Part shown: positions 31,401-36,597 of the stretch, piece by piece
Layout of the letters: each line of letters opens with the position of its first letter
How positions within the stretch are numbered: position 1 is the first letter of the stretch
NCBI GenBank assembly: GCA_900545535.1
Contig: UQZN01000003.1
Span: 1-64,000 of the forward strand
Direction: 5' to 3'
DNA length: 64,000 nucleotides
Origin: an uncultured Phascolarctobacterium sp.
Lineage (GTDB): Bacteria; Bacillota; Negativicutes; Acidaminococcales; Acidaminococcaceae
The notes under the pieces: generated by a model
The model's database searches: none
What the model was told of the DNA's origin: nothing
The model's input: the letters and a program-made list of their open reading frames with translations, nothing else
Program-made: the position numbers and the translations under genes

Positions 31401-32273
31401 TGTTAAACCAGACATCACATCCTGTCCCCTCCCTGGTTCGATGCTGTACGATCCTTCGCTCTTTTCGATCTCCAAATTGCCTGTCAGTGTTGCCGTTACC
31501 TCGCCGCCAGTAACCCTGATCCCACAAGCCTCAGCATCACCGCCGTCAGAAAATTTTGTGGCCCCCTCAGCAATTTCCTCAATACTCGATAGATAACTAG
31601 AACTTTGAGCATTTACTATGATATCAGTACCGCTAAAAATAACCGTGCCGTCATCGACCTGCAGGCCCACCGCTAACGCCTTGCTGTGTTTAGCACCGTT
31701 TATATCTACTGAGCCTTTATACCAATTCGTAAAATTTGATTTAGCGACTACATTTATCTTAGCAGCCGTGATCGTCAGGTCATGTTTAACTGCCAAACCA
31801 TAGGCCGCAGCAGCACCGGCAACCTGACTTACGCCTTGATAAACGCTGCCGTTACGTCCACCTGTTGCAGTTACTGTTATATTGCCTGTTTCAACGCTGC
31901 TGAGACTTTCATCTACCGTTACCCTGGCCACAGCGTCGCCGCCTTTAGCACCTGCCATTACTGTTGGGTTGGAATAATCAATCTCGTCACCGCCCCTGCC
32001 TCCGGTCGCTGTAACCTCAATAGCATTGCTGATAGTTCCTTCTGTAATCTTACCTGTGATAACAGCATTTTCACCATCGGTAACAGAACCAGTTGAAATG
32101 TCATTACCAGCAGCTCCGGTTTCAGTAAAACGACCGCCGCTGCTGGTAATATTTTCCGTTTTCTCTGCAGCGTAAACTTCGTTGACTACAATGTTGATAC
32201 CGCTGGAATAAACTATCGACATCGCCAGCAGCGTATGTGCTATTTTCTTAGTTAAACTTGCTTTACGAGACAT
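28458..32273 (-). CDS. Autotransporter adhesin-like protein (type Va secretion)
   Basis: 1271 residues. A signal peptide (about 1-36, cleaved near VYA-AE) is followed by a long glycine-rich passenger of degenerate repeats with patterns like ATGGxGG and AYGVxxxGG, expected to form a beta-helix. A linker contains MSISNLWRIEGDNLMRRMGD, then a C-terminal autotransporter barrel (about 985-1271; WARYYRGEMSADSAY, AFQGGIDK) ends in LRFTF, the aromatic-terminal BAM signal. Such a barrel implies an outer membrane. ATG 32273 (AGAAGG at good spacing) is preferred over an ATG two codons upstream. It follows the glycosyltransferase by about 30 bp, likely one operon. Ligand unknown. Confidence 0.93.
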   Translation of the reverse strand: MSRKASLTKKIAHTLLAMSIVYSSGINIVVNEVYAAEKTENITSSGGRFTETGAAGNDISTGSVTDGENAVITGKITEGTISNAIEVTATGGRGGDEIDYSNPTVMAGAKGGDAVARVTVDESLSSVETGNITVTATGGRNGSVYQGVSQVAGAAAAYGLAVKHDLTITAAKINVVAKSNFTNWYKGSVDINGAKHSKALAVGLQVDDGTVIFSGTDIIVNAQSSSYLSSIEEIAEGATKFSDGGDAEACGIRVTGGEVTATLTGNLEIEKSEGSYSIEPGRGQDVMSGLTHAVDGGAGGNAVAYGVDVNGGIAHLALQDISIKQSGSSNYISGGIGGNAAGTDVENAVAGHGGAGGNANVAGVHIVSGKVDGTIRNIEIATFQNRADGGKGGAVINSLSGSGGTGGDFYAAGISNTGGEVELTVAGMDIVAAGGKGGDLGTLTVTDASKVTAAGVVQASAGKGGEALVVGVDNRGGSSKVTVTGSIKLAATGGQGGSGNINADSAGKVTDEAAQILVTERVSGAGGEAIAVGLQNTDGSLAADVQKLEITATGGLGGGGISTYGTVNGASAVGGAAAAYGINVLGGLAERLTVAEITVEATGGSSYHAQVSNPMNKVNNDGAGIVGGKGGQGGVGASYGVSNSGGSVGLTVGKITATASGGAGGVGGEVNKDGSATAAGTGGDGGNGGNAYAYGVFGTGSGSQTAIAVDQIIAEAKAGAGGKGAAANGGSGVATAGQDGQKGEAAEAYGVYAAKGAVITLNAKTDGGNGGTITIGAKAGNTATLEGSKAYAIYADNATVLFNDNAVLNSDGTNPDDTVITYLNNATLGFGSPAEGQNVGRTINGGTLQLAGSNTFKVATDLSNVIPNADKFTFAKLAADSGTATQYITVGYDKAFDGSKLDSFVGDVTVLTVTNLDADQNLNNFVGKESEMDDPLTRFLATPTIEVDGNNVKITKIDFEEAGASEAVMTAADAQMSISNLWRIEGDNLMRRMGDLRSDPEAAEGGVWARYYRGEMSADSAYDRSFDQDYTAFQGGIDKVQDYKGGKLYTGISVNRIDSNAGYNSGSGDLSSTGVGLYASWLGSKGHYLDVIARGSKLANDFKLVDKSGNTAKGDYDTWAYGISAEYGYRQDLQGGWFVEPQAELSLGRIGSADYTMSNGTEISQDAVNSAVTRIGVLSGKEFTMNGRQGNAYIKASLLHDFGGNGGGAAYYNCRSTVVESADMSGSWYEIGLGANLGLAKNSNLYFDALKTFGGDLRTEWQFNAGLRFTF

Positions 32274-32303
32274 TTGCATCCTTCTTTCTCAAATCCATCA
32301 TTT

Positions 32304-33227
32304 TTATTCATATTTTTCTTTTAGAAAATACTTTAATAAGGCTTCGTAATACGAAGCTGATTCGGCATATTTGCCTTGCTTGTGCAGCAGCCGCGCCGTC
32401 ATCATCACCGTCTGCACAGTCTTACCATCCTGCGGTTTCAAATCGCTCCACAGGGATTTTTTGACATACTGCCAGTACAGTTCTTTCGCATTGCTGTCCA
32501 CATAATAGCTGTGCCAGGGCTTCACATAGTCGATATAATGTACGATCACCGCTTGCAAATCTTCATTCAAAGTTGTGTTGTTGATAACAATACAGTTAAA
32601 ATTTTTCGGCAATTCCACAAACTCACCGTCGATAACACCGTTGAGCGCGTCCTGATCGCCCCAGAGGATCTTCGTGCCACCGACCTGCTCCAGCCACTGA
32701 AACAGCTTTTGTGCCAGTTTTTGCTGCCGCCACTTAGTCAGATCCATCAGCAGCACGCCGGAATTGAAATAGCGGCCGTTTTTCAGACCGATACGGTCAC
32801 AGCTGCGGTCTTCGCCGTAATCGCGCGCTGCCGCCAGCACCTTGCCCTGCAAGTCCAGCTGCCACAAAGGCAGTATATCGCCCTTGCAGATGATGTCGGC
32901 ATCCATGTAGATAAGCCGCGTTACCGTTTCCGGCAGCATATCGGCAAACAGATAGCGGTAATACATGGCCTGCGTAATATGCCCCGGCGGTACTACGAAG
33001 GTCATGCCTTCGGTACTTGTGATCTGGTAAAAGCGCAGTGTCAGATTGCGGTACAGCCTTTCCATCTGCTGTAATTTTTCCATATCCTCCGGCAGCAGCT
33101 CGTCGTAGACGATATGTACGATTAGATCATGCCCGATATTGTTATGTACCAGCGAAGTAATGGTGATGCCGGCGAATTTGCCAAAATTCTTATCAATGCC
33201 GAAACCAAGATGTATTTGTTCGGGCAC
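32304..33227 (-). CDS. Family 8 glycosyltransferase
   Basis: 307 residues of the retaining GT8 family (LPS glucosyl/galactosyltransferase or glycogenin type). The donor and metal motif is YMDADI (D109, D111), NSGVLLMDLTKWR is near 155-167, and the C-terminal metal ligand lies in VHYIDYVKPWH (229-239). The last 50 residues look like a TPR-like helical pair. GTG start with GAGGAGGAG before it. It lies immediately upstream of the autotransporter in the same transcript, so the acceptor may be the adhesin or surface polysaccharide; neither is shown. Confidence 0.85.
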   Translation of the reverse strand: MPEQIHLGFGIDKNFGKFAGITITSLVHNNIGHDLIVHIVYDELLPEDMEKLQQMERLYRNLTLRFYQITSTEGMTFVVPPGHITQAMYYRYLFADMLPETVTRLIYMDADIICKGDILPLWQLDLQGKVLAAARDYGEDRSCDRIGLKNGRYFNSGVLLMDLTKWRQQKLAQKLFQWLEQVGGTKILWGDQDALNGVIDGEFVELPKNFNCIVINNTTLNEDLQAVIVHYIDYVKPWHSYYVDSNAKELYWQYVKKSLWSDLKPQDGKTVQTVMMTARLLHKQGKYAESASYYEALLKYFLKEKYE

Positions 33228-33338
33228 TTTACTCCTCCTCTCTTTGCCTTAAAGGCATTTTATTTGAGTTGCTTTGCTTATGCCTGACCGCCTCCCTGTC
33301 TGGTAAATTTAATATGTCCTCCGCAGCTTTCACTGCGG

Positions 33339-33740
33339 TTACAGCGTTTTATTTGTATGACAGCCCCGCATATGCTGCAAAAGCTGCCGCACTTCCTCTA
33401 AGGTATAGGTTTCTGTAATTTCTTCCTGCTCAGACGCAGTTTTTTCAGCCTGTTCTTTGCCCCAATCCAGCGCCGCCTGAGTATCCAAAAAAACTGGCAG
33501 CGGGCACTCCAGCACATTGGCGATACGCAGCAGCAGCTTCAGGCTGACCTGCGTATGATTATGCTCTAAATTACTCAGATGGGTCTGACTGATACCAATG
33601 CGTTTTGCCATTTCCTGCTGGTTGAGCTGACAGGCAGTGCGTAGAAAACGGATATTGCCGCCGATACGCGTCAGGCATTTTTCATCGTACACCTTTACAT
33701 CACCACTCCTGCACTCTTGAAAATATTGTTTTCCTGTCAC
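33339..33740 (-). CDS. XRE-family transcriptional regulator
   Basis: 133 residues. A helix-turn-helix domain of the Cro/C1 type covers about 26-82 (IRFLRTACQLNQQEMAKRIG, ISQTHLSNLEHNHTQVSLK), and a Glu/Thr-rich C-terminal part follows. No enzymatic or ligand domain is recognised. The first 20 residues are not part of the domain; an internal GTG near 33690 could be the real start. It lies upstream of the glycosyltransferase and autotransporter on the same strand and may control them. Confidence 0.82.
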   Translation of the reverse strand: MTGKQYFQECRSGDVKVYDEKCLTRIGGNIRFLRTACQLNQQEMAKRIGISQTHLSNLEHNHTQVSLKLLLRIANVLECPLPVFLDTQAALDWGKEQAEKTASEQEEITETYTLEEVRQLLQHMRGCHTNKTL

Positions 33741-33810
33741 TTACTTTGTTAAAAAACAGATTTTATTTATTAAAACTTCAAAAACATTTGTTAAGATAAT
33801 ATCCGCATTC

Positions 33811-33838
33811 ATTATAGCACGTTTGTACCCCCCCGCAA
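33811..33838 (-). promoter_or_regulatory. Candidate promoter of the XRE gene with a G7 spacer
   Basis: TATAAT at 33811-33816 and TTGCGG just upstream, separated by 16 bp that include most of a run of seven G (plus-strand C at 33828-33834). A change in the run length would alter the spacer toward or away from 17 bp. Confidence 0.45.
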
Positions 33839-33849
33839 GACATTTACTT

Positions 33850-33917
33850 TAGCTGTATTAAGCTTGTCTTGCAACTCTTTACGTGACCAGGCAGAAATAA
33901 AATTTTCTATACAGCTA
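33850..33917. repeat. Inverted repeat TAGCTGTAT / ATACAGCTA
   Basis: Perfect 9-bp arms at 33850-33858 and 33909-33917, 50 bp apart, in the gap upstream of the XRE gene. No ORF was recognised between the arms. It could be a stem-loop or a regulator site. Confidence 0.4.
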
Positions 33918-33967
33918 AAAAGGCAGCCGCCTGATGCAGTTTTGACCTGTCTTACCCTAAAACAGGC

Positions 33968-33994
33968 ATAAAAAAACGCCTACCAAAGTAGGCG
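33968..33994 (-). terminator. Minus-strand terminator without an assigned gene
   Basis: CGCCTAC (33976-33982) pairs with GTAGGCG (33987-33993) around a CAAA loop, and a T7 run follows on the minus strand. No minus-strand gene lies between it and the toxin 600 bp upstream. It may end a non-coding antisense transcript across the first RNA copy. Confidence 0.6.
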
Positions 33995-34033
33995 GGGAAC
34001 TGTAAATTTAACTATCAGTAAATAAAAATCTAT

Positions 34034-34156
34034 TTGAAATTCTTTGACGAACAATCTATAATACGAAGTAGAGATAGCTAATTGTGGTAAGTTGGCTTTC
34101 CCGTGAATATTAAAATCAACAGGAAGCCGCTTAGCCGCAAGGTTATGCGGCTTTTG
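34034..34156 (+). ncRNA. Small RNA copy 1 (orphan antitoxin-like RNA) with its promoter
   Basis: Promoter TTGAAA (34034-34039), 17 bp, TATAAT (34057-34062), predicted start near 34069. The terminator stem AGCCGC/GCGGCT (34133-34138 with 34147-34152) and TTTT tail give an RNA of about 88 nt. It is a near copy of 34476-34600: the same promoter, AGAGATAGCT start region and terminator loop. A 5-bp stem GTTGG/TCAAC is kept by compensating changes in the other copy. No toxin-like ORF lies opposite its 3' end here. Confidence 0.65.
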
Positions 34157-34235
34157 TCGTTTATATTTTTATTCTACGCTTATTCTATTATTGAATTTGA
34201 TAACAAAATTAAATGAAATACGGAAGTGATTTCTT

Positions 34236-34457
34236 ATGAAGAAATTTATAACTATCACATTAGCGTTTATTATTGCTCTGGCTATTCCGCTGGCAGCATA
34301 TGCTACAACTTATATTGGCAACCGCAACAGTTGGAAGTTCCATTATCAGGGCTGCCGCTGGGAACGTAAAATGAATGAAAGTAACCGTATTTATTTTTCC
34401 AGCCGGCAGGAAGCAATTGATATGGGTATGGTTCCTTGCAAGGTTTGCCGTCCATAG
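34236..34457 (+). CDS. Small exported protein with Ada-like Cys/His metal-binding motif
   Basis: 73 residues. A signal peptide at 1-23 (hydrophobic 7-20, cleavage near AYA-TT), then a mature part YIGNRNSWKFHYQGC...SSRQEAIDMGMVPCKVCRP. Cys39 with the C-terminal CxxC matches the small metal-binding fold of Ada's N-terminus that ends many secreted thermonuclease-type proteins. Here the domain stands alone. Probably a periplasmic or surface zinc-binding mini-protein; the function is unknown. It is flanked by the two small-RNA copies. RBS GGAAGTG. Confidence 0.7.
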   Translation: MKKFITITLAFIIALAIPLAAYATTYIGNRNSWKFHYQGCRWERKMNESNRIYFSSRQEAIDMGMVPCKVCRP

Positions 34458-34475
34458 ATCGTAAAATACTTTCAC

Positions 34476-34600
34476 TTGAAATTCTTTGACGAACAGTCTA
34501 TAATACAAAGTAGAGATAGCTGATTGTGGATAGTCGGCTTTCCCCATTCAAATTAAAAATTCGACAGGAAGCCGCTTAGCCGCAAGGTTATGCGGTTTTT
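34476..34600 (+). ncRNA. Small RNA copy 2, antitoxin RNA of a type I toxin-antitoxin locus
   Basis: Promoter TTGAAA (34476-34481), 17 bp, TATAAT (34499-34504), start near 34511. The terminator stem 34578-34583 with 34592-34597 and T5 (34596-34600) give about 90 nt. It converges on the minus-strand toxin gene, whose stop codon is 7 bases beyond the RNA's end, so the 3' parts of the two RNAs overlap if the toxin message extends past its stop. This is the layout of txpA/RatA and bsrG/SR4 in Bacillus. The antitoxin role is inferred from position. Confidence 0.65.
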
Positions 34601-34606
34601 GTCATT

Positions 34607-34690
34607 TTACCTTAAGCGATAAAACGACAGGAGAAGCACTATTAGCGTTGCAAAGGCTATCATTAAAGATAACGCTTCGAAAACTGTCAT
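34607..34690 (-). CDS. Holin-like hydrophobic toxin peptide (type I TA)
   Basis: A 27-residue peptide, MTVFEALSLMIAFATLIVLL then LSFYRLR. One membrane helix (about 6-23) and a short basic C-terminus. The MTVFEALSLMIAF start is that of the putative holin-like toxin family (Hol_Tox) of Firmicutes. A near-ideal SD (TAGGGGGTGAT, 34696-34706) stands five bases before the ATG, and the message has its own promoter. Such peptides depolarise the membrane when unrepressed. Expected control is by the convergent RNA at 34511-34600. Identification by sequence pattern; toxicity is inferred. Confidence 0.75.
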   Translation of the reverse strand: MTVFEALSLMIAFATLIVLLLSFYRLR

Positions 34691-34695
34691 AGCGC

Positions 34696-34781
34696 ATCAC
34701 CCCCTACTCTTGAGGGAGTAGGCAAACCGACATATCAGCTATCTCTTGCCCTAGTATAGCACTTTGTAATCAAGTTTACAA
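34696..34781 (-). promoter_or_regulatory. Toxin promoter and SD-proximal hairpin
   Basis: Promoter TTGTAA (34776-34781), 17 bp, TATACT (34753-34758), start near 34746, giving a 55-nt 5' UTR. In it CCTACTC and GAGTAGG (34703-34709 with 34716-34722) form a 7-bp stem with a 6-nt loop that captures the first bases of the SD, as in other type I toxin messages that are translated poorly until processed. Confidence 0.65.
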
Positions 34782-34835
34782 ACTAAAGTTCGTTATTTTA
34801 TTTTTATGCTTGCAATATATTATTAAAAACAAATA

Positions 34836-34878
34836 AACACCTCTAAAGTAAGGTTTTTCCCCTGCTTTAGAGGTGTTT
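34836..34878 (+). terminator. Bidirectional terminator before the amidase cassette
   Basis: AACACCTCTAAAG (34836-34848) pairs with CTTTAGAGGTGTT (34865-34877), 13 bp, T-rich on both sides. It isolates the toxin locus from the amidase operon. The 160 bp from here to the amidase hold G/C-rich hairpins (for example CCCGAA with TTTCGGG, about 34973-34995) and no recognised gene. Confidence 0.8.
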
Positions 34879-35040
34879 TGTTTTACAAAAAGAGTCTTTT
34901 GTATTTTATTTGTGTAAACATAGCATAAAAACGCGATTTTGCCGCTCTTTTATAAGTGTAAGGGTTAATCACCCCGAACGATCAAGTTTCGGGCACGCTG
35001 TTTTACAGGCAGCTGCCCCAGACTGAAAGGAGGAGCAAAT

Positions 35041-35637
35041 ATGAGATTACTGAAAGCAGCAACACCTGTACTGACTACAGCTAAGCTGCGGGATCTGACT
35101 GTCCTGGGACGCAACCGCATCGCACAGATCTATCTGCACTGGACGGCAGGGCGTTACGGCGAGCTGTACGACGATTATCATTTTAATATTGACGCCGACG
35201 GCAGCATTTACCGTACCTGCGCATTGCTGACTGATCACAAGCCGCATACCTGGCACCGCAACAGCGGTTCAATCGGTATCGCCCTCTGCTGCGCTTTAGG
35301 GGCTCTGCCCCACCACGGCTATGATACTGCTTTTGGCAGTTATCCGCCCACGCCGCAGCAAATCGACGCGGCCGCTAAATTGACAGCCCAGCTGACAGAC
35401 GGACTTGACCTTGCTGTTGACCGTTTTACTGTTCTGACCCATTGCGAGGCGGCGCTGCTGGACGGTTACGGGCCTTACAGCGGCGATGCGGAGACCCGCT
35501 GGGATTTGTGGTATGTGCACGATTCACCCGGCGACGGCATGATGAAACCGGGCGGCGAAGTCCTGCGCGGTAAGGCGCTTTGGTATTTGGAGGCTTTGCG
35601 CCGGGCGCGCCTGCCATCAGCTGTAACTTTGGAGTAA
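35041..35637 (+). CDS. N-acetylmuramoyl-L-alanine amidase (Amidase_2)
   Basis: 198 residues, zinc amidase of the PGRP/T7-lysozyme fold, cutting the MurNAc-L-Ala bond. LHWTAGRYG gives zinc ligand H33, TWHRNSGSIGI the substrate loop (H72), and LTHCEAALLDGYGP ligand H134; the third ligand is probably D155 in RWDLW. There is no signal peptide and no cell-wall-binding repeat, which resembles phage endolysins rather than exported autolysins. RBS AAAGGAGGAG. First gene of a plus-strand cassette with DUF1659, DUF2922 and YvrJ, so export may need a partner such as the holin-like YvrJ (inference). Confidence 0.88.
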   Translation: MRLLKAATPVLTTAKLRDLTVLGRNRIAQIYLHWTAGRYGELYDDYHFNIDADGSIYRTCALLTDHKPHTWHRNSGSIGIALCCALGALPHHGYDTAFGSYPPTPQQIDAAAKLTAQLTDGLDLAVDRFTVLTHCEAALLDGYGPYSGDAETRWDLWYVHDSPGDGMMKPGGEVLRGKALWYLEALRRARLPSAVTLE

Positions 35638-35680
35638 AAATAATCAGCGGTGCCTGACGCCGTAAAAGGAGGTGAAAAGG

Positions 35681-35908
35681 ATGAGTGTTACTAAAAATGT
35701 AACTTCTTTAAAATTGTATTTGGAAGCAGAGGACGGTGTAAATGCTTTGGGCGCTATGCAGACCAAAAGCGCGCTGATCGGCAGTGTTGTTATTGATGCC
35801 GAAAATGCGAAGTGTTATGCAGTTGCCGAGGCTATCGGCGAATTGATGGCCCATCCCGTCGTTAACGTGTATGTAAGCGAGAAAGCGGCGCTTGAAAAAG
35901 CTGAATAA
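35681..35908 (+). CDS. DUF1659 protein
   Basis: 75 residues, MSVTKNVTSLKLYLEAEDGV... Small alpha/beta protein of DUF1659, unknown function, which in Firmicutes nearly always lies beside DUF2922 and YvrJ genes, as here. The start at ATG 35681 is set by AAAGGAGGTG; a GTG 9 bases upstream falls inside the SD. No signal peptide, no cysteine cluster (one Cys). A 130-bp gap with a perfect 8-bp hairpin (ATATAGCA with TGCTATAT, about 35945-35968) separates it from DUF2922. Confidence 0.8.
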   Translation: MSVTKNVTSLKLYLEAEDGVNALGAMQTKSALIGSVVIDAENAKCYAVAEAIGELMAHPVVNVYVSEKAALEKAE

Positions 35909-36038
35909 GCTTTTCATCCTTCACAATGTGCTTTAAAACCTACTATATAGCACCAAGAACTGCTATATTTAAGTAAAAATAATAAAACACTGTAACTTTT
36001 GGTTACATACAAAAACTATAAGCTGAAAGGAGAAAATC

Positions 36039-36251
36039 ATGGAAAAAACTTTAGAACTGGTCTTTACTAAAAACGACGGCAGCAAAAAAACTTTAAGTAT
36101 TGCTGATCCGCGTGAGGATGTTACTTTAGCCGAGGCTAAGGCAGCCGCCGACAAGATCATCGAAGCTGGCGTTATTACCAGCAGCGGCTGTGCTTTGACT
36201 GAATTTGTGGAAGCGCGTATTAAAACCGTTACTGTTTCCGTACTGGCGTAA
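36039..36251 (+). CDS. DUF2922 protein
   Basis: 70 residues: MEKTLELVFTKNDGSKKTLS..., with the family's TLAEAKAAADKIIEAGVIT helix (about 28-46) and a C-terminal strand RIKTVTVSVLA. It is related in size and strand-helix-strand pattern to its DUF1659 neighbour and may form a heteromer with it (inference). Function unknown. RBS AAAGGAG. YvrJ follows after 4 bases. Confidence 0.8.
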   Translation: MEKTLELVFTKNDGSKKTLSIADPREDVTLAEAKAAADKIIEAGVITSSGCALTEFVEARIKTVTVSVLA

Positions 36252-36255
36252 GCTT

Positions 36256-36417
36256 ATGGATACCAAAGAACTTTGCAGCGCTGTCGGCAATTTCGGGTTT
36301 CCGATGGTGCTGAGCTGGTATCTGCTGCTGCGCATGGAGCAGCGGCTGGACAGGCTTACTGAGTGCCTGAACGAGCTGAGCAAGGCGCTGCTGCAAAATA
36401 ACCATAACGAGCAATAA
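36256..36417 (+). CDS. YvrJ-family small membrane protein
   Basis: 53 residues: MDTKELCSAVGNFGFPMVLS, a hydrophobic segment at about 10-26, then an amphipathic helix RMEQRLDRLTECLNELSKAL. The pattern of one membrane helix plus a charged coiled-coil is that of YvrJ and is similar in build to BhlA/UviB holin-like peptides. It starts 4 bases after the DUF2922 stop, so it is translated by coupling; its own RBS is poor. Role unknown. Confidence 0.8.
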   Translation: MDTKELCSAVGNFGFPMVLSWYLLLRMEQRLDRLTECLNELSKALLQNNHNEQ

Positions 36418-36443
36418 CAACTCAAATATCAAGGAGGCTTGCG

Positions 36444-36512
36444 ATCAATAATAAAACCAGGATTTTACTGAACTGGCTGCGTCTACTGCTGCGCATCCTG
36501 AATAATAAATAA
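36444..36512 (+). CDS. Possible 22-residue amphipathic peptide with AUC start
   Basis: A strong SD AAGGAGG (36431-36437) has six bases after it an ATC opening a 22-codon frame: INNKTRILLNWLRLLLRILN plus NK. This is an amphipathic Leu/Arg-rich helix typical of small membrane-active peptides. No ATG, GTG or TTG lies in this frame near the SD; a TTG in another frame gives only 10 codons. It comes directly after YvrJ and before the operon terminator. Speculative. Confidence 0.3.
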   Translation: MNNKTRILLNWLRLLLRILNNK

Positions 36513-36516
36513 CATA

Positions 36517-36550
36517 AATACCGCTATGAAGTATACTTCATAGCGGTATT
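36517..36550. terminator. Bidirectional terminator between the YvrJ cassette and the YgiT gene
   Basis: A 17-bp perfect palindrome (arm AATACCGCTATGAAGTA) with essentially no loop in DNA, flanked by T/A-rich sequence. It lies between convergent genes. Confidence 0.8.
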
Positions 36551-36597
36551 TTAAATTACAGATATTTTAAATTTACTCAACTGATTTAACTGTTGCT

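Noticed and set aside
29763..32096. Plus-strand Ala/Pro/Thr-rich open frames opposite the autotransporter
   Set aside because: They arise from the G/C-rich repeats of the passenger read backwards, without RBS or promoter.
33228..33338. Terminator between the XRE gene and the glycosyltransferase
   Set aside because: The CCGCAG/CTGCGG hairpin there has no T run after it, so it does not clearly separate the two genes.
34040..34062. TTGACG as -35 for the small-RNA promoters
   Set aside because: It lies only 7 bp from the TATAAT. TTGAAA ten bases further upstream gives a 17-bp spacer in both copies and is the better choice.
35041..36420. Complete prophage or integrated element
   Set aside because: No integrase, portal, capsid or attachment-site pair was recognised; only an endolysin-like amidase and a holin-like YvrJ.
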